From positions 186,001 through 250,000 of the forward strand of contig CANMUI010000005.1 in NCBI GenBank assembly GCA_947501045.1: DNA of 64,000 bases, written 5' to 3'. Made by a program: the position numbers and the translations under genes. The notes beneath the pieces are model-generated. The model ran no database searches, was not told the origin of the DNA, and was given only the letters and a program-made list of their open reading frames with translations. This DNA comes from an uncultured Psychrobacter sp. (GTDB lineage: Bacteria; Pseudomonadota; Gammaproteobacteria; Pseudomonadales; Moraxellaceae). Numbering within the stretch: position 1 is the first letter of the stretch; the number at the start of each line of letters is the position of its first letter. Shown one piece after another: positions 19,067 to 28,385 of the stretch.

Positions 19067-20842
19067 TTAACGATCACAATCAGCCATCACAATATCAATA
19101 GATGCCAAATACATAATGGCGTCAGACACTAAAGAGCCATTAATCACTGAAGGCATTTGTTGCAAATGTGCAAATGTTGGCGTACGAATGCGTGTACGGT
19201 AGCTCATAGTGGCGCGATCCGAGGTGATGTAATAGCTATTCAAACCTTTGGTAGCCTCTACTAACGTTGCACATTCACCTGCTGGCATGACCGGGCCCCA
19301 AGATACTGAGAGAAAATGATTAATCAGGGTTTCGATATCATTGAGAGTGCGATCTTTTGGCGGTGGTACCGTCAGTGGATGGTCAGCTTTATAAGGTCCT
19401 TGCGGCATATTGTCCATACATTGACGAATAATACGCATGGACTGACGTATCTCTTCGATTTTAATCATACAGCGATCATAAGCATCACCGTTGTGACCGA
19501 GCGGTACTTCAAAATCGAAGTTCTCATAACCCATGTAAGGCCGAGCTTTGCGTAAGTCAAAGTCTACGCCTGTTGCCCGTAGCCCGGCACCTGTCACCCC
19601 CCAAGCCAGCGCCTGCTTAGCGTTATACTGAGCAACATTTTGGGTACGGCCTTTGAGCACACTGTTTTTAAGCGCTGCTTTGACATATTCATCTAAGCGC
19701 TTAGGCATCCAGTCCAAAAACTCACGAACCAAACGCTGCCAACCCCGTGGTAAATCTGCTGCCGTGCCGCCGATACGAAACCAAGCTGGGTGCATACGAT
19801 AGCCAGTTACCGCTTCAATCACGTCATAGGCTTTTTGGCGGTCGGTAAACATGTAAAAGACCGGCGTCATACCACCAGCGTCCTGAATAAAAGTACCGAC
19901 ATAGAGCAAGTTATTGGTAATGCGGAAAAACTCGCTCATCATAATACGGATAGTCTGCGCGCGATCAGGTATAGTAATGCCCGCAAGCTTCTCTACCGAC
20001 ATGATGTAAGGTAGCTCGTTCATTACCCCGCCAAGATAATCGATACGATCGGTGTAAGGAATGTAGGAGTGCCAAGTTTGGCGCTCTGCCATCTTTTCAG
20101 CGCCGCGGTGGTGATAACCAATATCTGGAATACAGTCAATGACCTCTTCGCCATCAAGCTGCAGTACCAATCGAAAAGCACCATGGGCTGAGGGGTGGTT
20201 GGGACCTATGTTCAAAAACATAAAGTCCTCGTCGCGACCTGAGCGCTTCATACCCCACTCTTCGGGGACAAAACGCAGGTTTTCTTGCTCATATTGCTGT
20301 TTGGCAGCATTTAAAAAGTAGGGGGTAAATTCAGTAGCGCGCGCATGATACTCTTTGCGTAGCGGATGACCTTCCCAATATTTCGGTAGTAAAATACGGG
20401 TCAGATGCGGATGACCGCTAAAAACAATGCCAAACATATCCCATACTTCGCGCTCATACCAGTTGGCATTGGGCCATATTTTGGTCGCACTAGGAACAGT
20501 CAAATCCTCTTCGCTAAGTGCCACCTTAATGCGCACATCACTGTTGCGCTCAAGCGACATCAAATGATAGAACACCGTAAAGTCGCTCGCGGGCAAACCT
20601 TGACGATGTTGACGTAGACGCTCATCTATCGCCGACAAATCAAATAGCATGACATAAGGTTTGGGTAGCTTACGCAAAAATAATAGAACATCTAATAAAT
20701 CAGCGCGCGCCACCCAAACCGTTGGAATCTCATCGACGGTCTGCTGTACTACAAACTTGCCAGCATATTTGTGACCGAGCTCTTTGATAACTGCTGGTAC
20801 TGGTTTAATTTTGGGATCTTTGTTTTCAACTACCATGACCAT
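19067..20842 (-). CDS. nuoCD: NADH-quinone oxidoreductase fused subunit C/D
   Basis: Single 591-residue protein joining NuoC (about 1-190) and NuoD (about 205-591), the fusion common in gammaproteobacteria (E. coli about 600). The NuoC part contains YEREVWDMFGIVFSGHPHL. The NuoD part, related to [NiFe]-hydrogenase large subunits but without the metal-binding Cys, contains FLNIGPNHPSAHGAFR and GYHHRGAEKMAE and forms part of the quinone site. Start ATG 20842 has a GGAAG ribosome binding site; 94 bp separate it from nuoB. Confidence 0.98.
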   Translation of the reverse strand: MVMVVENKDPKIKPVPAVIKELGHKYAGKFVVQQTVDEIPTVWVARADLLDVLLFLRKLPKPYVMLFDLSAIDERLRQHRQGLPASDFTVFYHLMSLERNSDVRIKVALSEEDLTVPSATKIWPNANWYEREVWDMFGIVFSGHPHLTRILLPKYWEGHPLRKEYHARATEFTPYFLNAAKQQYEQENLRFVPEEWGMKRSGRDEDFMFLNIGPNHPSAHGAFRLVLQLDGEEVIDCIPDIGYHHRGAEKMAERQTWHSYIPYTDRIDYLGGVMNELPYIMSVEKLAGITIPDRAQTIRIMMSEFFRITNNLLYVGTFIQDAGGMTPVFYMFTDRQKAYDVIEAVTGYRMHPAWFRIGGTAADLPRGWQRLVREFLDWMPKRLDEYVKAALKNSVLKGRTQNVAQYNAKQALAWGVTGAGLRATGVDFDLRKARPYMGYENFDFEVPLGHNGDAYDRCMIKIEEIRQSMRIIRQCMDNMPQGPYKADHPLTVPPPKDRTLNDIETLINHFLSVSWGPVMPAGECATLVEATKGLNSYYITSDRATMSYRTRIRTPTFAHLQQMPSVINGSLVSDAIMYLASIDIVMADCDR

Positions 20843-20936
20843 GAATGATGTCTTCCTTCATAACTACTTTATAGCAAGATTAACAGCGAGATTCTCTCAG
20901 CAATAAGCTCTTTAGATATTGTGAGTAATCATTTGG

Positions 20937-21605
20937 CTAAATACTGTCTGGGCTACGTAGGTTTTTTACGGCAATGCGATCTGCTTGTTTGCGATCACGT
21001 TCAGGCGTCATCTGCGGCTGATAGATACCTTGGTCTTCAACATGAATACCCAATGGTCGACGCTCTTTAGTAATGGACTCTTGTAGTAACATAAGCCCTT
21101 GTATTAGCGCTTCTGGACGCGGCGGACAACCAGGTACGTAAACATCAACGGGGATAATTTTATCCACCCCTTGCACCACAGAGTAAATATCGTACATACC
21201 GCCAGAATTGGCACAAGCACCCATGGAGATGACCCATTTAGGCTCGAGCATTTGCTCATAGAGACGCTGAATAACGGGTGCCATCTTAATAAAGCAGGTA
21301 CCAGCTACGATCATTACATCGGCCTGACGAGGCGAGGCACGAATAACCTCAGCGCCGAAGCGTGATAAGTCATGAACTGCTGTCAGGGTCGTCGCATATT
21401 CGACATAACAACAAGAAGTACCGAAGTTAAAAGGCCATAGTGAATGTTTGCGACCCCAATTGGCTGTTGAATGCACAAGGTCTTCTAAACGGCCCATAAA
21501 GACGTTTTTATTAACCTCATCTTCTATAGGATCATTGACCGTTTCGCGAGTCTGAGCAGGATAAGACTCAGCATCAGGGTTGGCTTTTGTTAGTGTGTAT
21601 TTCAT
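20937..21605 (-). CDS. nuoB: NADH-quinone oxidoreductase subunit B (cluster N2)
   Basis: Carries the terminal 4Fe-4S cluster N2 next to the quinone site. Ligands are the tandem C65-C66 (GTSCCYVEY), C131 (GACANSGG) and C160 (VPGCPPRP). 222 residues from ATG 21605, which has an AAGG ribosome binding site 9 nt upstream; an in-frame TTG at 21614 is less likely. The distance to nuoA is 140 bp. Confidence 0.98.
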   Translation of the reverse strand: MKYTLTKANPDAESYPAQTRETVNDPIEDEVNKNVFMGRLEDLVHSTANWGRKHSLWPFNFGTSCCYVEYATTLTAVHDLSRFGAEVIRASPRQADVMIVAGTCFIKMAPVIQRLYEQMLEPKWVISMGACANSGGMYDIYSVVQGVDKIIPVDVYVPGCPPRPEALIQGLMLLQESITKERRPLGIHVEDQGIYQPQMTPERDRKQADRIAVKNLRSPDSI

Positions 21606-21745
21606 AACATACAACCTTTATATTAAGCACAGCGAAGAAGGAGATGATAGTACTCAGATCGACATAATCATATGGACTACTTTTTCAGCAACTAAATGTA
21701 GATTAACCCAGTCATACAATTATTTTATTAAGGCTCATCTAGGTA

Positions 21746-22363
21746 CTAGTTATTTGTATTTTGAGCAGTCTCAGCAAAGTCTACTGAAGTAATATCACCT
21801 GTAGTGTTGATATGATCAATGTTTTGCAAATGTTGACGGTTGATCTCAATACTATTAGAGACATTAATCTGTCCTGATGATTGTGCTGGTATTTTACCAG
21901 TAGGATCTCTCATTAGCTCGTCAACACCATTAAACTTAGTAATGTCTGCTAAATTAAAACCATTAGGGTTTGCATATAAGCGTGGTTTTTTGATTCGTTT
22001 ATCAGAAGGTGACCAGTTCATAGCACCCAAACTAAGCTCATATATTAGACCAATAATTAGGATACCAATAAATACGGCCGCTGCTGCAAACCCAATCCAG
22101 CCCACCTCAACTACGGAGACGGCATAAGCGTATAAATAGAGCGCTTCTAAATCGAAGATGACAAAGAAAATCGCCACTAAATAAAATTTGGCAGACAAAC
22201 GAATACGGGCATTGCCCGCTCCGACAACACCCGCTTCAAATACTTCTTCTTTTTGCAAGCCACGTGAACGTCCACCAAGTAAGCGGGGGACGACAAGCAT
22301 GAATACAACCAGACCAATAGCAGCTAGAATAAAAGCAACTGCTGACCAATTAAAAGCAGACAT
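21746..22363 (-). CDS. nuoA: NADH-quinone oxidoreductase subunit A (C-terminally extended)
   Basis: First gene of the operon. Three-helix membrane subunit with the conserved EEVFEAGVVG loop (E. coli: YESGI region) and FFVIFDLEALYLYAYAV. 205 residues compared with 147 in E. coli; residues after about 131 form a polar tail with no recognisable domain (NGFNLADITKFNGVDELMRD region onward). The upstream region contains two inverted repeats. Confidence 0.96.
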   Translation of the reverse strand: MSAFNWSAVAFILAAIGLVVFMLVVPRLLGGRSRGLQKEEVFEAGVVGAGNARIRLSAKFYLVAIFFVIFDLEALYLYAYAVSVVEVGWIGFAAAAVFIGILIIGLIYELSLGAMNWSPSDKRIKKPRLYANPNGFNLADITKFNGVDELMRDPTGKIPAQSSGQINVSNSIEINRQHLQNIDHINTTGDITSVDFAETAQNTNN

Positions 22364-22542
22364 GATAATACTTGCTCCTCACCAAATCTAAAGTTAGAAA
22401 ATCATGAGCAGTGCCATTGAACATAATGCTCTTGATATCGATAACTTAGACGAAAACAGAACTCGCTGTTTTTGGGTAGTTATACTGGTAATAGCCAATT
22501 AGCAAGATTATTGAAAATGATACAAATGGTATCGATTGCGAA

Positions 22543-22561
22543 CGCATATACGGTATATGCG
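22543..22561. repeat. Perfect 8-bp inverted repeat, 3-nt centre
   Basis: CGCATATA-CGG-TATATGCG, a 19-bp near-palindrome about 180 bp upstream of nuoA. Its size and symmetry suit a dimeric regulator site, but no regulator is known from the sequence. Confidence 0.6.
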
Positions 22562-22608
22562 TACAACGTTTGGTCATAGAATACATTCTATAACTTAGTT
22601 GAATGAAT

Positions 22609-22652
22609 TTATTAAATCAATATTATATTGAACCATTTAATTGATTTAATAA
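22609..22652. repeat. Perfect 13-bp inverted repeat, 18-nt loop
   Basis: TTATTAAATCAAT (22609-22621) and its exact reverse complement (22640-22652). AT-rich; neither side has a T-run typical of a terminator. Function unknown; about 250 bp upstream of nuoA. Confidence 0.6.
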
Positions 22653-22925
22653 CTCATTACATATGATCAATAATAGCGTGACAACTGACATAAATCACCT
22701 ACTTACTATACGCATATCAAGCTTCAAAAGCCAGTTTTTAACTGTATCAAGTGGTCACCTAATATGCTACAAAATGTGTGTGTTTTGCCATAAATTATGG
22801 TACAGGGTACGCCTTATTTTAATTTTTGCAAGTCATAAAATAGATAGTAAAGCTTATATTATTATTAGATAAGTAAACCTATAAATAATAACAAGGGTTT
22901 ACCTACAATGACTCTATATGACTTT

Positions 22926-22961
22926 CATAAAAAAGGACAAATCGATTAACGATCTGTCCTT
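22926..22961 (-). terminator. Terminator of lolA
   Basis: 12-bp stem with one G-T pair (22933-22944 with 22950-22961), 5-nt loop, followed on the minus strand by a run of seven T. It begins 27 bp after the lolA stop. Confidence 0.88.
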
Positions 22962-22987
22962 CTGTCTACAAAAGATAGGATAAATAA

Positions 22988-23701
22988 CTATTGATTGATG
23001 ACATCAACACCTGCTGGTGGAGTAAATTTAAACTGGTTGCTATTGACGCTAGAGTTTAGTTTGATGTTGTTAAACTTAATAGATGTGGTTTGACCCAAAG
23101 TATCGTTTAATACCATCATAACTGGTTTACCACCGCTAAAACTTACCGATAAATTCTTGAAGCTAGCATCGTCTGACTTGGGATAAAGCACATAATAGTT
23201 TTTATTGTTGTAAGGCTGGGTGATTTTGAAATTTTGCGCAATTTTGTTAGGATCGCCTGATAATAGCAGTGCTGGTGTGTTACCTACTTGCGTATCTACG
23301 CCCTGCTTGGTAGCTTGTTCCAGGTCTTTGTCATAAATCCACATTGAGTTGCCATTAGCTACAATTAGCTGCTCTGATGGCGACTTAGTCTCCCAGCGAA
23401 AGTTATTAGGACGCTGTACACTCATTGACCCCTTGAAGGTACCACTACTTGCGCCCTGAGTCGTTTGGCTAAAGTCTGCCGTCATACTCTTGGTATTGGT
23501 TAATAGTTTATTCAAGCGTTTAGCAGCAGTTAAGCTATCAGCAGGCGCAGCGGTTGCTGATTGGGTTAGCGCTATTATAGGCAGAGCAGCGCCAAGTGTG
23601 GTTGTTAATACACCTGCTAATGCGCCACTGATAAGCTTTTGTTTGACAGACACTTTCTGCTCGGTTAGCTGTTTATCTGTCGGTTTTGTTAATAAGGTCA
23701 T
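22988..23701 (-). CDS. lolA: Outer-membrane lipoprotein carrier protein LolA
   Basis: Periplasmic chaperone that takes lipoproteins from the LolCDE complex to LolB at the outer membrane. 237 residues with a long N-terminal region: about 25 polar residues, then a hydrophobic stretch (about 28-48) and a likely cleavage site after SATAAPA. Family features follow: ADFSQTT, GSMSVQRPNNFRWETKSPSE, and the DKDLEQAT segment. Monocistronic, with its own terminator. The N-terminal extension before the hydrophobic core is longer than in E. coli (204-residue precursor), so an internal start is possible, but no other Met precedes the core. Confidence 0.93.
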   Translation of the reverse strand: MTLLTKPTDKQLTEQKVSVKQKLISGALAGVLTTTLGAALPIIALTQSATAAPADSLTAAKRLNKLLTNTKSMTADFSQTTQGASSGTFKGSMSVQRPNNFRWETKSPSEQLIVANGNSMWIYDKDLEQATKQGVDTQVGNTPALLLSGDPNKIAQNFKITQPYNNKNYYVLYPKSDDASFKNLSVSFSGGKPVMMVLNDTLGQTTSIKFNNIKLNSSVNSNQFKFTPPAGVDVINQ

Positions 23702-24199
23702 CTTTTTCCTCTCATAATAAAAATTTAATGGCAGTCAATCAAATTATAATGTGGTTCTCTAACAATATGGATCTGCAACGTTTTAGTTCTAATTAATCAG
23801 CAGTCTTTTTAGTTAAAATTTAAATAGTCAGTACTCAGTGAGCATCTCTTTTGCATAGCATACTGTTGATTAATGTTTACAGTGTGCCAGCTTTTTTATT
23901 ACGCGCCTAGTCATGATTTGCAATCAATACTACCCCTATTATACGCGCTTGTAACACTGACAGTTACACAGTTTTTACCAAAATAATTTTATCTTATAGC
24001 CTTTGTAGACTCTATTGTCTACTCGTTACTTTTATTCACCTATTGTTTGGTATATGGAGTATAGCCAATATAGTGCTAATAAAAATTATATAAGCGTAAA
24101 AAATCCCCACTACCATCTGGTAATGAGGATTTAAAAGTCGTGCCGTTTTATGTGGAAACTGTAAACTAGTACAGATAATAAACTAGCACAAATAAATAA
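23702..24199. other. Intergenic region between rpmA and lolA
   Basis: 498 bp. It contains the rplU-rpmA terminator at its right end (24097-24132) and presumably the lolA promoter at its left end. I see no further gene or repeat. Confidence 0.6.
24097..24132 (-). terminator. Terminator of rplU-rpmA
   Basis: 15-bp stem with two G-T pairs (24101-24115 with 24118-24132) and a T-run on the minus strand. It lies 67 bp past the rpmA stop. Confidence 0.85.
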
Positions 24200-24457
24200 T
24201 TACGCGCTTTCAACCATCACGTAGCGACGGTTAAACTTGCCTTTAGTTGCAAACTTTACTACACCATCGTTTAGTGCAAATAAAGTATGGTCACGTCCCA
24301 TACCAACGCCTTCGCCTGCGTGGAATTCGGTACCACGTTGACGAACAATGATGTTACCAGCAGTGATCGTTTGACCACCAAAAATCTTTACGCCAAGCAT
24401 TTTTGGGTTTGAATCACGACCGTTACGGGTTGAACCGGCAGCTTTTTTATGTGCCAT
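24200..24457 (-). CDS. rpmA: 50S ribosomal protein L27
   Basis: Ribosomal protein of the large subunit reaching the peptidyl-transferase centre. 85 residues, the same length as E. coli L27. The start MAHKKAAGSTRNGRDSN and GGQTITAGNIIVRQRGTEFH are characteristic. Second gene of the rplU-rpmA operon, 135 bp after rplU, with an AAGGAG ribosome binding site. Confidence 0.99.
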   Translation of the reverse strand: MAHKKAAGSTRNGRDSNPKMLGVKIFGGQTITAGNIIVRQRGTEFHAGEGVGMGRDHTLFALNDGVVKFATKGKFNRRYVMVESA

Positions 24458-24592
24458 GGATAATTCTCCTTGTTAATATGACTTATCGCGGCTGCGACAT
24501 TCGGATGCTGTTAACACTTTAGCTTATCATCAGTAGTCAATTAATAAGTATTCAGTTAATAAAATGAATAGCTGACTACTGATTGATAATAA

Positions 24593-24904
24593 TTAAGCAT
24601 TAATCGCTTTGATTTTTAACAAGGTATACCATTGGCGGTGACCTTGCTCTTTATGGTAGTGCTTGCGGCGATTGTGCTTGATAATACGAATTTTCTCTCC
24701 GCGACCATGCTCAACTACTTCTGCCTCTACGCTTGCACCGTCAACAACTGGCTGACCGATTTTGACATCATCGCCATTAACGACCATAAGGACATCTTCA
24801 AACTTGATTGTCTCGCCTTTTTCTGCTTTTAGTAACTCAACTCTAAGCAACTCATCGGCAACGACACGGTGCTGCTTACCACCACTTTTGATTACTGCGT
24901 ACAT
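24593..24904 (-). CDS. rplU: 50S ribosomal protein L21
   Basis: Large-subunit protein binding 23S rRNA. From ATG 24904 the product is 103 residues (MYAVIKSGGKQHRV...), exactly the E. coli length; the upstream open frame to 24958 is not part of the gene. The C-terminus has the typical RRKHYHKEQGHRQ. First gene of the operon with rpmA, divergent from ispB as in many gammaproteobacteria. Confidence 0.99.
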   Translation of the reverse strand: MYAVIKSGGKQHRVVADELLRVELLKAEKGETIKFEDVLMVVNGDDVKIGQPVVDGASVEAEVVEHGRGEKIRIIKHNRRKHYHKEQGHRQWYTLLKIKAINA

Positions 24905-25328
24905 TGTCTGACTCCGTTTAACCCGTGTGCCGTGGCTGATACTATACCAACGCTTCAATAACGAACACGACAGGGAAAAATTAAAGGCAAGATTTTACGT
25001 CTTTTTGTCTTTAAAAGCAAGTTAACTACTCTGTTTTTATAAGATTAGGAGACTAAAAATAATTCTTATAATCATAAACTTGCAAGCCAACTAACCTTAA
25101 CATAAATTTGTATTTGCAGGTGTGATTATATCTTATTTAATCAAATACTTACAGGACGCTATTCACATTTGTATTACTTTAAATACCGATTTTAAAGGTT
25201 AGCTGTGCTATGATATGCACGCTATGGAACTGAGAAACGATAACTTATAAACATAAATAGAATAAACAGCCACACCTCCGCTTTCTCAAACCCTTTACTT
25301 ATTTTCTATTATTAATACGATTACTACT
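24905..25328. other. Divergent promoter region of rplU and ispB
   Basis: 424 bp. For rplU a perfect -10 TATAAT on the minus strand is at 25125-25130, without a good -35. For ispB an extended -10 (TGC-TATGAT) is at 25206-25214. No gene or long repeat is seen. The rplU leader would be about 210 nt from that -10. Confidence 0.5.
25206..25214 (+). promoter_or_regulatory. Extended -10 element upstream of ispB
   Basis: TGC followed by TATGAT (25209-25214), an extended -10 of the sigma-70 type that can act without a strong -35. It is about 110 bp before the ispB ATG. Confidence 0.4.
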
Positions 25329-26357
25329 ATGACCAGCACCTCTTTAGTCAGCGCAGCAGCGACACTTCCCTCATCTCAGCCAAGCTATGCCGATATTCAA
25401 AGTATCGTCGCTGACGACTTTGAGATTATGGATAAACAAGTTTTTGGCAGCTTGAACTCAAAAGTACAGCTCGTTATGAGCGTCTCGCAACATGTCATTA
25501 ACGCTGGTGGCAAACGTATGCGCCCATTGATTACTTTGTTATGTGCGCGCATGTTTAACGATGTACCCTCACAGCAAGCGATGCATCTGGCTGCTATTAC
25601 TGAGATGCTGCACACTGCCACTTTGGTTCATGACGATGTGATTGACGAATCAGGGCAGCGCCGTGGTAAACCTACTGCTAATGCTACTTGGGACAATGCT
25701 ACAGCCGTGTTAGTCGGTGATTACCTGATTGCACGAGCTTTCAATTTATTGGTCGGTTTTCAAAGCTTATCATTGTTGCAATTATTTTCAGATGGTACGT
25801 GTGATATTGCCGAAGGTGAAGTGCTCCAGCTGCAGCACCAGCATAACCCCTCTGCCACTGAAGAAGATTATTTGCGTATTATCGATGGTAAGACCTCACG
25901 TCTGTTTATGATGGCGACTCAAGGCGCGGCTATTTTGCAGGGGCAAGAACAGTATCTGCAAGCTTTGTCAGACTTTGGTCAACACTTTGGCAATGCCTTT
26001 CAAATTATAGATGATGTGCTTGATTATAGTGGTGATAGCGCTCTTATGGGCAAGAATCTAGGTGATGATTTGAGTGAGGGCAAACCTACTTTACCAACAA
26101 TCAAGGCACTTGAGCTATTAAAAGATAGCGATGAGCAAGGCTATAATCAATTACGTATTGCCGTTCAAACAGGCAAAACCCCTAATGCTGAGCAGCTTAT
26201 TGAATTGGTACGTAGTTCAGGATCACTTGCTTATTGTAAAACGCGGGCTTTAGAAGAAACTAAATTAGCACAGCAGGCGCTAAAATTGTTACCTGACAAT
26301 CGCTACCGTCTAGGATTGTATCAGTTGACAGAGCTGGCTAGTGCGCGGTTGCTATAA
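25329..26357 (+). CDS. ispB: All-trans polyprenyl diphosphate synthase (quinone side chain)
   Basis: Condenses isopentenyl units onto farnesyl diphosphate to give the side chain (octaprenyl or longer) of ubiquinone. Both Asp-rich metal motifs are present: DDVID at residues 102-106 and DDVLD at 228-232, with GGKRMRP near residue 60 for substrate binding. 342 residues with an N-terminal Ser/Ala stretch of about 20 residues beyond E. coli IspB (323). Divergent from rplU. The chain length cannot be decided from sequence alone. Confidence 0.95.
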   Translation: MTSTSLVSAAATLPSSQPSYADIQSIVADDFEIMDKQVFGSLNSKVQLVMSVSQHVINAGGKRMRPLITLLCARMFNDVPSQQAMHLAAITEMLHTATLVHDDVIDESGQRRGKPTANATWDNATAVLVGDYLIARAFNLLVGFQSLSLLQLFSDGTCDIAEGEVLQLQHQHNPSATEEDYLRIIDGKTSRLFMMATQGAAILQGQEQYLQALSDFGQHFGNAFQIIDDVLDYSGDSALMGKNLGDDLSEGKPTLPTIKALELLKDSDEQGYNQLRIAVQTGKTPNAEQLIELVRSSGSLAYCKTRALEETKLAQQALKLLPDNRYRLGLYQLTELASARLL

Positions 26358-26728
26358 GATAATTTGTGTCATATATGCCGTATACACGATATAGACGTTA
26401 GTGATTAAACTGAGGTATCATCTCTCATTCTTTTTATAACTTTTTAATATAATTAAGAGGTTAGATGGTATTGATTACATTTTCTTATTGATAATTTTCT
26501 TACTTTACTGTCTCGTTTGTTTTTGGAGCATAAGAAAAGTTCTTCTTATGTTTTTAATAATGATAAAGAGATATTAACAAAAATTAACATTTTCTTGTTT
26601 ACTCATTTATTACAAAGAATTGTACAGATTTTCCCTTGTAATGCTCTTATTATCGGTAATACTTCAAATTATATATTTGACTCTATTCTAGTATTAAAAG
26701 AGATGCGGCCTATGTCATTTGACTAGGC

Positions 26729-26758
26729 TTGACTATAGGGTGTGCCCAATAGTTTATA
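26729..26758 (+). promoter_or_regulatory. Promoter candidate of the RND operon
   Basis: -35 TTGACT (26729-26734), 18 bp, -10 TTTATA (26753-26758); a TATAAT overlaps at 26755-26760 with a longer spacer. The leader would be about 200 nt and includes the inverted repeat at 26844-26902. Confidence 0.5.
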
Positions 26759-26843
26759 ATAGCGATCAAATTTATATAGCTAAATTGGCAACGAGCCAAA
26801 CGGTTCGTGACTAAATATTCTTTGGATAATAGTAGTCAGTCAT

Positions 26844-26902
26844 CTAGCCTGTTTGATGTAAATTATTATCTATGCTGTAAAACTATTTTTTCAACAGGCT
26901 AG
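26844..26902 (+). repeat. 10-bp inverted repeat in RND operon leader
   Basis: CTAGCCTGTT (26844-26853) and AACAGGCTAG (26893-26902), 39 nt apart, ending 59 bp before the adaptor start. It could form a stem-loop in the leader RNA or be two half-sites of an operator; no T-run follows. Confidence 0.5.
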
Positions 26903-26961
26903 AATTCAACCATCATTTTTTATATTGTTATTATTTTTATAATATATCGCCGAGGACATTG

Positions 26962-28350
26962 ATGAAGCACTCTTATCTTGCGCTTGTAATAGCATCTGTA
27001 CTATCTGGAGCTGTACTGGTTGGCTGTGACAGAAACGAAGACGCTGGAGACGCCGCACAGCAGCAGATGCCACCTGCCGTCGTCAACGTCCAAACTGTGA
27101 GCTTTGATACTATCCCTCAAGTACAGACTTTTTCTGGGCGTACTGCTGCATATGAAACTGCGAATGTACGACCTCAGGTCAACGGGGTTATCGAAGAGGT
27201 CTTATTTCGTGAAGGTAGTAACGTTGAAGAAGGTCAGCCTCTTTATCGTATTAATACCGATAACTATACCTCCTCTGTTGCCAGCGGTGAAGCAGCTGTC
27301 CAGCAATCTCAGGCTAATTATCAAACAGCGCTGGCTAATAACGCTAATGCTAAAGCGGAGCTGGCCAGTCGTCAAGCTTCTCTAGCGCAAGCGGTAAACG
27401 ATTTTCAACGCCTCGAGGGGCTGGTTGAGATTGACGCCATCTCTAAGCAGCAGTACGACCAAGCCCAAACGCAGGTTCGTACGGCACGAGCAGCAGTCGA
27501 AAGCGCGCAAGCAGCAGTTGGTCAAACCCAAGCTGCTATAGAAAGCGCAAAAGCTGACATTCAAGCCGCTAAAGCCAATCTAAATGCCAGTACCTTAGAT
27601 CTTAACCGTACTATCGTGCGTGCGCCTATTACTGGTCGCAGTGATCGCTCAAACGTTACTGCAGGTCAGCTAGTCAGCTCGGGACAATCTGAACCGCTGG
27701 TAACTATCTCACGCTTAGATCCTATTTACGTTGATATTAGCCAATCTTCCTCTGATCTGCTCAAATTGCGTCAGCAGCTCGCTGAGGGTAAAGCTCAAGC
27801 TGGCGCAAATTCTGTTGAATTGGTGCTAGAAGATGGCTCAGTGTATCCAGTACGCGGCAAGATCTCACTATCAGAAGCTAGTGTTGATGAGTCGACAGGG
27901 GCTGTTACCCTGCGCGCTGTATTTCCAAACCCTAATAATGTCTTGCTGCCTGGCATGTATGTCACCGCTCGAATCATTCAAAGCGTTATCCCTAATGCAG
28001 CTTTAATTCCGCAAAGTGCCGTTATACGTACGCCAAAAGGCGCGCCGCAAGTTTATATTGTGGATGAGAATAATAAAGTTCAGGTGCGTCCAGTTACGAT
28101 TAATGGTACTTATGAGGGCAACTGGGTTGTTACTGATGGTCTTGAGTCAGGTGACAAAGTCGTCGTTGTCGGCGGTGCAAATCTCAGGCCTGATCAAGAA
28201 GTTACGGTCAAACCAATGGAAGACTCTAATCCTGCATCATCTACACCAAATGCTCCTACAAATGAGTCATCACAGCAAGCGGCTGCAACAACGGATCAGC
28301 CAGCTAGTAGCGATAATGATACTAGCACATCAACCGATGCCACTAACTAA
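26962..28350 (+). CDS. RND efflux periplasmic adaptor lipoprotein (AcrA/MexA family)
   Basis: Membrane-fusion protein linking the inner-membrane pump to the outer-membrane channel. A lipoprotein signal is visible with lipobox LVGC and lipid-bearing C22. A biotinyl/lipoyl-like half motif, an Ala/Gln-rich coiled-coil hairpin (about 95-210), the second lipoyl half (TIVRAPITGRSDRSNV) and beta-barrel domains follow. The last ~45 residues are a Ser/Thr/Asn-rich tail. I use ATG 26962 (CGAGGA site 5 nt upstream) over the TTG one codon earlier. First gene of a three-gene operon, 35 bp before the permease. AcrA/MexA/AdeA-like; the exact counterpart is not decided. Confidence 0.95.
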   Translation: MKHSYLALVIASVLSGAVLVGCDRNEDAGDAAQQQMPPAVVNVQTVSFDTIPQVQTFSGRTAAYETANVRPQVNGVIEEVLFREGSNVEEGQPLYRINTDNYTSSVASGEAAVQQSQANYQTALANNANAKAELASRQASLAQAVNDFQRLEGLVEIDAISKQQYDQAQTQVRTARAAVESAQAAVGQTQAAIESAKADIQAAKANLNASTLDLNRTIVRAPITGRSDRSNVTAGQLVSSGQSEPLVTISRLDPIYVDISQSSSDLLKLRQQLAEGKAQAGANSVELVLEDGSVYPVRGKISLSEASVDESTGAVTLRAVFPNPNNVLLPGMYVTARIIQSVIPNAALIPQSAVIRTPKGAPQVYIVDENNKVQVRPVTINGTYEGNWVVTDGLESGDKVVVVGGANLRPDQEVTVKPMEDSNPASSTPNAPTNESSQQAAATTDQPASSDNDTSTSTDATN

Positions 28351-28385
28351 CTCCATTCAAAGGTAGGAAGACTTAGGGATATACT

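Larger units (their letters stand above)
22364..22987. other. Intergenic region upstream of nuoA and downstream of lolA
   Basis: 624 bp, AT-rich, without a plausible gene. It should contain the nuo promoter, on the minus strand. A possible -10 TATAAC is near 22483, but no -35 with good spacing is evident. It also holds the inverted repeats at 22543-22561 and 22609-22652 and the lolA terminator at 22926-22961. A 69-codon open frame at 22663-22872 is judged spurious. Confidence 0.6.
26358..26961. other. Intergenic region upstream of the RND operon
   Basis: 604 bp, very AT-rich, with no supported gene (a 69-codon frame at 26517-26726 is rejected). It holds a promoter candidate at 26729-26758, a direct repeat TTGACTA (26719 and 26729), and a long-range inverted repeat at 26844-26902 just before the efflux operon. 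Confidence 0.55.

Noticed and set aside
22663..22872. 69-codon open frame upstream of nuoA
   Set aside because: No ribosome binding site, unusual composition and no recognisable motif; AT-rich intergenic DNA gives such frames by chance.
26517..26726. 69-codon open frame before the RND operon
   Set aside because: Very AT-rich, no ribosome binding site, no motif; it also runs up to the promoter candidate of the efflux operon.
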